This document shows positions 9,482-15,724 of a DNA stretch of 64,000 nt, piece after piece; positions within the stretch are counted from its first letter, which is position 1; each line of letters begins with the position of its first letter. Origin of the DNA: Bog-950 sp964615305 (GTDB taxonomy: Bacteria > Bacteroidota > Bacteroidia > Chitinophagales > LD1). The position numbers were made by a program, and so were the translations under genes. Under the pieces are notes generated by a model. The model did no database searches. It was not told the DNA's origin and saw only the letters and a list, made by a program, of their open reading frames with translations. The stretch spans positions 233,060 through 297,059 of the forward strand of contig CAZTNA010000003.1 of NCBI GenBank assembly GCA_964615305.1, in the 5' to 3' direction.

Positions 9482-9877
9482 ATGAAAACAAACGACATTA
9501 CTTACATGATTATCGGTTGTGCCTACAAAGTTCATTCAGCTTTAGACCCCGGTTTGTTGGAAAGCACTTATGAAGTTTGTTTGATGCATGAGTTGGTTGA
9601 TGAAGGATTGAAAGTTGAACAGCAGAAATCTCTTCCTGTAGTTTATAATGATATAAAACTTGATGCCGGTTACAGAATTGACTTGTTAGTAGAGGGTGAA
9701 ATTATTGTTGAATTAAAAGCAGTAGATGCTATTGCTGATATTCATAAAGCACAATTGCTAACTTATCTAAAACTTTCAGGCAAAGAGGTTGGCTTGCTGA
9801 TGAATTTTAATGTGACCGATATGAAAAAGGGTATTACCCGTTTAGTAATGACAAACAAAAACCAAAATGCTTTTTAA
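9482..9877 (+). CDS. GxxExxY family protein
   Basis: The 131-residue protein has the eponymous motif in GLLESTYEVCLMHEL (Gly-x-x-Glu-x-x-Tyr), then LDAGYRIDLLVEGEIIVELKAV and HKAQLLTYLKLSGKEVGLLMNFN. The ID...ELKA layout resembles a PD-(D/E)XK nuclease core (Asp, then Glu-x-Lys), as proposed for this family; the biological role is not established. I chose ATG 9482 because the GTGs at 9467 and 9470 lie inside the upstream repeat. The last codons overlap the start of the M28 gene (ATG 9867). The gene is bracketed by related short repeats, which suggests a small inserted cassette. Confidence 0.88.
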   Translation: MKTNDITYMIIGCAYKVHSALDPGLLESTYEVCLMHELVDEGLKVEQQKSLPVVYNDIKLDAGYRIDLLVEGEIIVELKAVDAIADIHKAQLLTYLKLSGKEVGLLMNFNVTDMKKGITRLVMTNKNQNAF

Positions 9878-10913
9878 TCTACGTTCATCTGCGTTCATCT
9901 GTGGTGCATTATTTTTTCTTGCCTCTTGCAATAAATGCAACAAAGGAACCGACACTACTGTTGTTGAACCGGTGAAACAAATTGTTGTCAATGCACCCAA
10001 CTTCAGCAGCGACTCTGCTTATGCTTATACCGAAGCGCAGTTAAATTTCGGTACGCGCGAAATGAATTCAAAAGGGCATGAGGCATGTGCTAAATACCTG
10101 ATAGCAGAACTGAAAAAATACGTTGACACCGTTTACGTTCAGAAATTTGAAGTACTAGGTTTCGATGGCGAAAACCTGAAATGCACCAACATCATCGGCT
10201 CTATCAATCCACAAGCTACTTCGCGCATTTTGCTTTCATCGCATTACGATAGCCGCCCTTGGGCCGACCAGGACACTAAAGACAGAGATAAGCCGATTCT
10301 TTCGGCATGTGATGGTGCCAGCGGAGTGGGCACATTGATGGAAATTGCCCGCGCCATTAAATCTTCTCCATTAAAAAACATTGGCGTTGATTTTTTCTTT
10401 AATGATGCCGAAGACCGCGGCTATTCTTCGTCACTCGATGATATTTTTGAACCCGGTAATTTTGATTCAGAGGGTTCATGGTGTTTGGGCTCGCAACATT
10501 GGAGCGCTACCCCGCATGTGGCAGGTTACCGTGCCGACTTTGGTATTTTGCTCGATATGGCTGCTGCAAAAAATGCGGTGTTTGCCCGCGAAGGAAATTC
10601 TTCTTTTAATGCTGCCTGGGTGCAGGATAAAGTTTGGGCAAACGCTGCAACACTCGGCTACTCAAATTTTTTCAGCAATCAAACCACCGGCCCTATTACT
10701 GACGACCATTACTATATAAATACCATAGCTAAAATTCCTACGGTAGATATTATTCAGTATGACCCCACTTCGCCATCTGGAACTTTTGGTGCGTATTGGC
10801 ACACACATGCCGATAATATGAGCGTGATTGACAAAACAACATTAAATGCTGTAGGCAGAACAGTGCTTTATACCGTGTATCAGTATGAGGCGGAGCGTGA
10901 AACCAACCCCTAA
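9867..10913 (+). CDS. M28-type glutaminyl-peptide cyclotransferase lipoprotein
   Basis: This 348-residue protein has a lipoprotein signal (FLASC, Cys at residue 21). Its zinc-site motifs are those of the animal-type (M28-fold) glutaminyl cyclase group: SSHYDSRPWADQD (His126), ACDGASGVGTLMEIAR, FFFNDAEDRGY, SWCLGSQHWSATPHV, LLDM, ITDDHYY and YWHTHADNMSVIDKTTL. These enzymes convert N-terminal Gln into pyroglutamate; a plain M28 aminopeptidase is the alternative. Ten secreted proteins in this window have Gln as first mature residue, which gives the enzyme plausible substrates. The start overlaps the GxxExxY stop, and a short repeat encodes the first part of the signal peptide. The stop lies inside a palindrome shared with the next gene. 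Confidence 0.85.
   Translation: MLFNLRSSAFICGALFFLASCNKCNKGTDTTVVEPVKQIVVNAPNFSSDSAYAYTEAQLNFGTREMNSKGHEACAKYLIAELKKYVDTVYVQKFEVLGFDGENLKCTNIIGSINPQATSRILLSSHYDSRPWADQDTKDRDKPILSACDGASGVGTLMEIARAIKSSPLKNIGVDFFFNDAEDRGYSSSLDDIFEPGNFDSEGSWCLGSQHWSATPHVAGYRADFGILLDMAAAKNAVFAREGNSSFNAAWVQDKVWANAATLGYSNFFSNQTTGPITDDHYYINTIAKIPTVDIIQYDPTSPSGTFGAYWHTHADNMSVIDKTTLNAVGRTVLYTVYQYEAERETNP
9876..9906 (+). repeat. Partial CAGATT-type repeat overlapping two coding ends
   Basis: Bases 9876-9906 read AATCTACGTTCATCTGCGTT followed by CATCTGTGGTG. They align with the right half of the 9412-9474 repeat (ATCTGCGTAAATCTG..., ending ATCTGTGGTG) with about seven differences and a one-base gap over 30 bases. The copy is a direct repeat relative to the first and begins at the last two bases of the GxxExxY stop codon. 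It also encodes residues 4-13 of the M28 lipoprotein (NLRSSAFICG). Confidence 0.65.
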
Positions 10914-10993
10914 ATCGCCTAAAGGGGACTTGTAAAGACAAAATGCAAATTGTGTCTTAGGCTGTTCAGGTCCCCTTTAGTGGTTTAGGGGTT
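10905..10993. repeat. 89-bp palindrome carrying both convergent stop codons
   Basis: The left arm 10905-10932 begins AACCCCTAAATCGCCTAAAG and ends GGGGACTTG. The right arm 10967-10993, read on the minus strand, begins AACCCCTAAACCACTAAAGG and ends GGACCTG. Inside is a second hairpin (AAGACA near 10934, TGTCTT near 10953). The TAA of the M28 gene (10911-10913) is in the left arm and the TAA of the rhodanese gene (10979-10977) is in the right arm. The element probably serves as a bidirectional terminator or 3' mRNA stabiliser. The CCCCTAAA...TTTAGGGG type is a familiar interspersed repeat in this phylum. Confidence 0.75.
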
Positions 10994-11900
10994 CTCTCTG
11001 ATAATACCCTGTGCCATCATACACGCGCTTAGCCGATGCCTTCATGCAAGCATCGCTGCAACAACCTTCCATTTTCCAGCCGCAATCTTCGCACAAAACA
11101 AAATGCTCGTTGCATTCGGCATTGGCGCAGTTAACCATGTGGGCGCTTTTTGTTCCGCAGATTTTGCAGGTAGAAACTATTGATGGTGAAATTGAATTTA
11201 CATCTACCACCACACGATTATCGAACACATACAACTTGCCTTCAAAATTTTTGCCGCCTGTTTCTTTGGCGTATTTCACTACACCACCATCTACCTGGTA
11301 AACATTTTTGAAACCATTTTGTAAAAGATAACCGCTTGCTTTTTCGCACTTAATGCCACCGGTGCAGTAGGTAACTACTTTTTTATCTTTTAAATGTTCG
11401 AGTTGTTTCAACTGTTCAGGAAAATCGCGGAAGTTGTCAATGTTCAGCTTCAGTGCATTTTTAAAATGGCCCACATTGCTTTCGTAATTACTGCGCACAT
11501 CTAAAAAAATCACATCGTCCTGCTCAATCATTTCATCTACCTCATGCGGCTTTAAATGTATGCCGGTGGTTTCGTTGGGGTCAACATTCTTTATTCCACG
11601 CAAACTGCTGTGAACTATTTCGGGTTTATAGCGCACATACAATCTCTCGAAAGTAGGGGTATCTACTTCATCAATCTTAAACTCTATACCTTCAAACAAA
11701 GGATTCTGTTTTACCGTATCCATATATTTTTTGCATTGCACCACCGTGCCACTGATGGTTCCGTTCAATCCTTCTTCGGCAACAATTATTCTTCCTACAA
11801 TGCCAAGACGTTCGCAAAATTCTAAATGCTGTTGTGCAAATTCTTCCGCATTAGGAATGCTTGTGTATTTATAATAAAGAAGCGTTTGATATGGTTTCAT
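10977..11900 (-). CDS. trhO: Rhodanese-type tRNA uridine-34 hydroxylase (TrhO/YceA family)
   Basis: TrhO proteins hydroxylate uridine 34 in tRNA anticodons to give 5-hydroxyuridine. The order of domains fits: an acylphosphatase-like N-terminus (YQTLLYYKYTSI, VAEEGLNGTISG), a rhodanese domain (VIFLDVRSNYE; active-site loop YCTGGIKCEKASGYLLQ) and a Cys-rich C-terminal zinc region (CKICG, NCANAECNEHF, CEDCGWKMEGCCSDAC). I place the start at ATG 11900 (307 residues), where MKPYQTLLYYKY matches the family; an ATG at 11921 would add seven residues. The C-terminal residues PLNH are encoded by the palindrome that covers the stop. Confidence 0.92.
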   Translation of the reverse strand: MKPYQTLLYYKYTSIPNAEEFAQQHLEFCERLGIVGRIIVAEEGLNGTISGTVVQCKKYMDTVKQNPLFEGIEFKIDEVDTPTFERLYVRYKPEIVHSSLRGIKNVDPNETTGIHLKPHEVDEMIEQDDVIFLDVRSNYESNVGHFKNALKLNIDNFRDFPEQLKQLEHLKDKKVVTYCTGGIKCEKASGYLLQNGFKNVYQVDGGVVKYAKETGGKNFEGKLYVFDNRVVVDVNSISPSIVSTCKICGTKSAHMVNCANAECNEHFVLCEDCGWKMEGCCSDACMKASAKRVYDGTGYYQREPLNH

Positions 11901-11942
11901 GCGGGCGCGAAGATAATTCATCTCTCCGCTTTTCGAATTTTA

Positions 11943-11972
11943 GTTGTCATGCACGCGGAAAATCTATTTTTG
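11943..11972 (+). promoter_or_regulatory. Bacteroidota-type promoter for kbl
   Basis: TATTTTTG at 11965-11972 matches the -7 consensus TAnnTTTG. GTTG at 11943-11946 is a partial -33 element with an 18-bp spacer. The ATG of kbl follows 16 bp after the -7 box, which implies a very short leader. The element lies in the 88-bp gap between the divergent rhodanese and kbl genes. Confidence 0.5.
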
Positions 11973-11988
11973 AAATCAAACACATATC

Positions 11989-13173
11989 ATGTATTCTATT
12001 CAGCAACGACTGCAAAAAGACCTGGAAGAAATTAAAGCCAACGGGCTTTACAAAACCGAACGCATTATTACTTCATCACAAGGAGCCGAAATACAGGTGA
12101 ACGGAAAAACCGTTTTGAATTTCTGCGCCAATAATTACCTCGGGCTTTCATCGCACCCGAAAGTTTTAGAAGCTGCAAAGCAAGCCATGAACACACACGG
12201 CTACGGCATGAGCAGTGTTCGTTTTATCTGCGGCACGCAGAATATTCATAAAGAACTGGAGCAAAAAATTTCTGAGTTTCTGGGAACAGAAGATACCATT
12301 TTATACGCGGCAGCTTTCGATGCCAACGGTGGTGTGTTTGAACCTTTGTTTAACGAAGAAGACGCCATTATTTCTGACGAACTGAATCACGCTTCAATTA
12401 TTGACGGAGTTCGTTTATGCAAAGCAGAGCGGCTGCGTTATAAGAACAACGACATGGCCGATTTGGAGGAGCAATTGAAAGCCACACAAAAAAACCGATC
12501 GCGCATTATAGTTACCGATGGAGTGTTTAGCATGGACGGAACTATTGCACAATTAGACAAGATTGTAGAACTCGCCAACAAGTATCAGGCAATGATTATG
12601 GTGGACGAGTGCCACGCTTCCGGCTTCATTGGCAAAACCGGAAGAGGCACACCGGAGTATTGTGGTGTGCATGGAAAGATTGATATCATAACAGGAACTC
12701 TCGGTAAAGCATTGGGTGGAGCGAGCGGTGGTTTTACTTCGGGTAAAAAAGAAATTATTGAGTTGTTGCGTCAGCGCTCGCGTCCGTATTTGTTTAGCAA
12801 TACTCTTATGCCGGCTATAGTAGGAGCAAGTATTGCCGTGCTGGATATGCTGAGCGAAACCACCGCCCTTCGCGATAAGTTGGAAGCAAACACCAAATAT
12901 TTTCGCGAAAAAATGACTGCTGCGGGTTTCGATATTAAACCCGGTGTGCATCCTATTACACCGGTAATGCTTTACGATGCTGTGCTGGCGCAAAACTTTG
13001 CCGCCAAACTTTTAGACGAAGGCATTTATGTAATCGGCTTCTTTTATCCGGTAGTGGCTAAAGGTAAAGCACGCATACGGGTGCAGGTGAGTGCCGCCCA
13101 CGAAACACATCATTTAGATAAAGCCATTGCTGCATTTACTAAAGTGGGAAAGGAGTTGGGAGTGATTAAGTAG
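11989..13173 (+). CDS. kbl: Glycine C-acetyltransferase (2-amino-3-ketobutyrate CoA ligase)
   Basis: This PLP enzyme of the alpha-oxoamine synthase family cleaves 2-amino-3-ketobutyrate with CoA to glycine and acetyl-CoA in threonine breakdown. The 394-residue length is standard. The PLP lysine is K240 in GTLGKALGGASGGF. Other signatures are NFCANNYLGLSSHP, YGMSSVRFICGTQNIHKELE, ISDELNHASIIDG, VDECHASGFIG and RPYLFSNTLMPAI. The sequence is closer to KBL than to serine palmitoyltransferase or AONS because of SSVRFICGTQ and YVIGFFYPVVAKGKARIRVQ. Its usual partner Tdh (threonine dehydrogenase) is not in the window. The stop is 2 bp from the stop of the convergent gene. Confidence 0.93.
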   Translation: MYSIQQRLQKDLEEIKANGLYKTERIITSSQGAEIQVNGKTVLNFCANNYLGLSSHPKVLEAAKQAMNTHGYGMSSVRFICGTQNIHKELEQKISEFLGTEDTILYAAAFDANGGVFEPLFNEEDAIISDELNHASIIDGVRLCKAERLRYKNNDMADLEEQLKATQKNRSRIIVTDGVFSMDGTIAQLDKIVELANKYQAMIMVDECHASGFIGKTGRGTPEYCGVHGKIDIITGTLGKALGGASGGFTSGKKEIIELLRQRSRPYLFSNTLMPAIVGASIAVLDMLSETTALRDKLEANTKYFREKMTAAGFDIKPGVHPITPVMLYDAVLAQNFAAKLLDEGIYVIGFFYPVVAKGKARIRVQVSAAHETHHLDKAIAAFTKVGKELGVIK

Positions 13174-13175
13174 AG

Positions 13176-13874
13176 CTACACCACCACCTTCGCCTTTTTC
13201 TTTCCCTTCCTGATAGGCAAGTGGCGTTTTTCATAATAATTATCGAACCTGTCGGGTTTCTCTAAATTATTACTGGCTATAATTAGAAAGCAGCGCGTAA
13301 GTTGCAGCGTGAGTGCTTTGCGTTGCTGGTGGCGGGTAGTGGTAGAGGCATCTATTACACCTCCTAAAGTTTCTTTTTGCTGCCAGGCATTTACATAGTT
13401 GGTGATACGCGTGTTTAGCTCAGCCACCTCGGCAGGGTGGGTGCTCAGCAAATGAATAGTAGCTATAGCTCTGAAACGAATAAAGAGAGTTTCGGCCCTG
13501 CTCAGCGACACATGGTGATACTGTTTCATGCCCTGCGGAAAAAATTCCTGATATACACCCGAACCTTCGCTGAAAAGAAATTTGATTAACCCCTGCAGGG
13601 CGCTCAGCTTTTCTATTACCGCATCAAAGGCATCGTTTACGGTTATAGTTACCCCTTTGCTGTTTGCCTTTTCGGTTAGCTGGGTTACCAGAGTGCCGTA
13701 GTAGTTTTGGTAAAGCGTGGTGGTATCCATCAGCAAATTATTATAGATACCGCCCGGGTTGTTCTCCGGATTGCTAAGCCGAATAAGAAACTCATCGGCA
13801 AAAGCCCGGAGAGAGCCATCAGATAAGTTCTTTTCCTTAAAAAGGTCGGTGGTAAGGCGTATAGGGTCAAGCAT
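13176..13874 (-). CDS. Uncharacterised helical protein
   Basis: I do not recognise this 232-residue protein. It has no signal peptide or membrane segment and looks largely alpha-helical. The N-terminal part includes ENNPGGIYNNLLMDTTTLYQNYYGTL. The middle includes GMKQYHHVSLSRAETLFIRFRAIA and the C-terminus is strongly basic (KRHLPIRKGKKKAKVVV). The start at ATG 13874 lies beside an AT-rich gap with palindromic sites (13948-14122), which may regulate it. Regular codon use and an intact frame suggest a real gene. The basic tail could bind nucleic acid, but that is only a guess. Confidence 0.7.
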   Translation of the reverse strand: MLDPIRLTTDLFKEKNLSDGSLRAFADEFLIRLSNPENNPGGIYNNLLMDTTTLYQNYYGTLVTQLTEKANSKGVTITVNDAFDAVIEKLSALQGLIKFLFSEGSGVYQEFFPQGMKQYHHVSLSRAETLFIRFRAIATIHLLSTHPAEVAELNTRITNYVNAWQQKETLGGVIDASTTTRHQQRKALTLQLTRCFLIIASNNLEKPDRFDNYYEKRHLPIRKGKKKAKVVV

Positions 13875-13943
13875 AAGGGTGCGGTGTTGAGCTTTTAAGC
13901 GGTAAAACTTTCGTAAGTCTAATAAACGACAGTTATTTATAAT

Positions 13944-14128
13944 TTCAGAATATTCGGAACAAATAAATAATATGGGTAAATATATTCTTTATATAAAGAT
14001 TTATCTAATAATATATTATTATACAACCACTAAAATAAAAATCATAATAAAAATACATTTTTATATAGTTCTGAATATTCATAGCTGTTTGATTTGAAAT
14101 TGTTTTACCGTTCCGAATATTCCGAAAC
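13944..14128. promoter_or_regulatory. Three GAATATTC operator-like palindromes
   Basis: Copies with flanks are TTCAGAATATTCGGAAC (13944-13960), GTTCTGAATATTC (14068-14080) and GTTCCGAATATTCCGAAAC (14110-14128). The cores start 125 and 42 bp apart, close to 12 and 4 helical turns, so all three would face the same side of the DNA. This looks like a cooperative operator. No regulator gene is adjacent, and the bound protein is unknown. Confidence 0.45.
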
Positions 14129-14187
14129 ACAAGGCAACGATAGTTTATGGGGGTTTTGGTATTTGATATGTATAAAGTTGCGAACCG

Positions 14188-14298
14188 CAGGGGGGAGGCG
14201 AATAAAACACCCCCTGTTTCTTTAAAGAAAGGGGCGCTTATGCTTTAAAGATAAGCGTCCGCCTCTGTGCTATCTTTAATCTTGGTTAAATCAGAGGC
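14188..14298 (+). other. Three consecutive hairpins, possible structured leader
   Basis: Hairpin 1 pairs CAGGGGG (14188-14194) with CCCCCTG (14210-14216). Hairpin 2 pairs GGCGCTTAT (14233-14241) with ATAAGCGTCC (14251-14260, one bulge). Hairpin 3 pairs GCCTCTG (14261-14267) with CAGAGGC (14292-14298). The short motif CTTTAAAG recurs between them. The array ends directly against the frame at 14299. It matches no riboswitch I know and could be a leader, an attenuator or a terminator remnant. Confidence 0.4.
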
Positions 14299-14808
14299 AC
14301 GAAAACAGCACTTTCTATCCTCTTTGTTTTGCTGATGAGTGTGGCGATGACCCAAACAAAGCCTGCTGCTGATACTACGTTTGCAATAAAAATTACCGAA
14401 GTAATTGACAGCACACATACACATATAGAACTACTGCGAATATGGCCCGAGCCCTTTCGCTATTTCCTGCAATTCGATTTTGTAGTGCTTGACCAAAAGA
14501 AACACCATGTAAAAATTACGGTTGTAGTTAGCGAACATCAATTGATGTTTTACGAACGTGTGCCGGTGTATACGGGTCGCAAAAAAAAATACGCATCAAG
14601 CACCATTGACTTTTTTATGCAGGGTGTTTACTCTATACAAGTGAACATTGACGGGCCGTACAAATACTTCAGCAGTTTTAAGAGGAACAATTACTCACCG
14701 CAGCTTTTCTTTTCTGCCATTTGGTTTCGCCCTATTCTTTTTTTAAGTGGTAAACAATGCTGCCGTTGTTTTCAGAAACCTGAGCGGTGCTTGCTTTTAT
14801 TTCTATGA
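14299..14808 (+). pseudogene. Secreted-protein reading frame lacking an ATG start
   Basis: From 14299 the frame reads ACG AAA ACA GCA..., giving xKTALSILFVLLMSVAMT and then Gln, a perfect signal peptide except that the first codon is ACG instead of ATG. The first usable alternative, TTG at 14329, lies in the middle of the hydrophobic core. The body (about residues 20-140) has beta-rich sequence such as YFLQFDFVVLDQKKHHVKITVVVSE, with no family I recognise. The final 77 bp overlap the 3' end of the convergent lipoprotein gene and read as unlikely low-quality protein (FLSGKQCCRCFQKPERC). I infer that the gene has lost its start and probably its natural end. Initiation at ACG or TTG remains possible. 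Confidence 0.5.
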
Positions 14809-15121
14809 TATGGAAGTAGCGTTTGCTGTTATTGCTTTGGTTGGTCAGCTCTAAATCGTTGCCGTTGTTTATCAATTGCCACGGGCCTTCGTTTACTGTG
14901 TAGTTGCCGCCTACGGTAGCTGTTTCGGTGCTGTGGCCGTTGGTTTCAAACTTTATGCGGTAGTTTACATACAGCGCCTGAAAAAATGCCGTGGCCTCAT
15001 AGCCGTTGTTATAGTATTTGGCTACCGACCAGGTGCCAATCATGGTAAGTGAGGTAATTGCTTTTTTACAACCCGAAAAGGTGAGCAGTATAATTATACA
15101 GGCCGCTAATGTTTTTTTCAT
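14732..15121 (-). CDS. Lipocalin-like lipoprotein
   Basis: The 129-residue protein has a lipoprotein signal (MKKTLAACIIILLTFSGC, Cys at residue 18). The mature part has the pattern GTWSVAKYYNNGYEAT, then YRIKFETNGHSTE, GGNYTVNEGPWQLINNGNDLELTN and RYFHIIEIKAS. This GTW...F...G.Y...W.l...l.l pattern is that of short lipocalin-like proteins common in this phylum. Two paralogues lie in tandem at 33271-34219. It is 16 bp downstream of the asparaginase-like gene on the same strand. The ligand is unknown. Confidence 0.8.
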   Translation of the reverse strand: MKKTLAACIIILLTFSGCKKAITSLTMIGTWSVAKYYNNGYEATAFFQALYVNYRIKFETNGHSTETATVGGNYTVNEGPWQLINNGNDLELTNQSNNSKRYFHIIEIKASTAQVSENNGSIVYHLKKE

Positions 15122-15137
15122 AAAAAAGGTTTTGGGT

Positions 15138-15623
15138 TTACAGTTTTTCGAACACGCCCGATGCTTTGTTTTTGCGCACGTTGTGCCAATCGAAACACAT
15201 ACCGTTCATAACCACATACACACCCACCGGAAGTGTTTGCACAAAAGCTAAAGCACTTCCGAGGTTAAACAGGCCATCGCTACTGCCAAACTTGTAAGGT
15301 ATCATGGCGCCTGTAAGCACAATGGTTTTGTTCAGGTTAGCCTCACCTAACTGTTGAGCGGTTACCTGCATGGTATCGGTGCCGTGGGTAATCACAATTT
15401 TTTCTTCGCTGCACTGCCTGCAGTGATTGATAATTATTTCGCGGTCGGCATCGGTCATTTCCAGGCTGTCAATCATCATAAGTGTGCGCACGCTTACGGG
15501 CAAATTGCTTCTGCCCAGTTTTAAAATTTCGGGCAGGTGTGTGTCTTTAAAAAAAAGTTTTCCGGTCAGCTCATCGTATTCTTTGTCGAACGTGCCGCCT
15601 GTAATCAATATTTTTATGGTCAT
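15138..15623 (-). CDS. Single-domain asparaginase-like protein
   Basis: At 161 residues this corresponds to the N-terminal domain only of type I/II L-asparaginase (usually 320-350 residues). The catalytic signatures of that domain are kept: ILITGGTFDKEYD (first Thr), VITHGTDTMQVTAQ (second Thr-Asp) and KTIVLTGAMIPYKFGSSDGLFNLG (Lys and the oxyanion loop). The C-terminal domain is absent and the frame ends in KNKASGVFEKL with no sign of a frameshift. Free-standing one-domain members of this family are known, so this may be intact. Substrate and oligomeric state cannot be inferred. Confidence 0.85.
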   Translation of the reverse strand: MTIKILITGGTFDKEYDELTGKLFFKDTHLPEILKLGRSNLPVSVRTLMMIDSLEMTDADREIIINHCRQCSEEKIVITHGTDTMQVTAQQLGEANLNKTIVLTGAMIPYKFGSSDGLFNLGSALAFVQTLPVGVYVVMNGMCFDWHNVRKNKASGVFEKL

Positions 15624-15724
15624 AGTTAAATTGTTGCCGTTAATAGTAATGGCGAAATTTCATTTAACCAAAAACAAAATTTCGGGCACTTATGTTTATT
15701 TAGCCATGCAACTGACTATGTGCT

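Larger units (their letters stand above)
13875..14298. other. AT-rich intergenic region with palindromic sites and hairpins
   Basis: No credible gene is visible in these 424 bases. The first half is very AT-rich (runs of TATATA and AATAAAA). It holds three GAATATTC palindromes (13948, 14073, 14115), and the outer two extend to TTC-type flanks (CAGAATATTCGG, CCGAATATTCCG). The second half (14188-14298) is more GC-rich and forms three consecutive hairpins that end exactly at the start of the adjacent decayed reading frame. The region probably carries control signals for the flanking divergent genes. Confidence 0.6.

Noticed and set aside
9412..9906. Transposon or miniature inverted-repeat element with a transposase.
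   Set aside because: No transposase or clear target-site duplication is visible; GxxExxY is not a known transposase, so I describe only repeats and a possible cassette.
13972..14100. Short AT-rich frame beginning ATGGGTAAATATATTC.
   Set aside because: It consists almost only of Ile, Tyr and Lys codons, as expected by chance in AT-rich DNA, and spans an operator-like palindrome.
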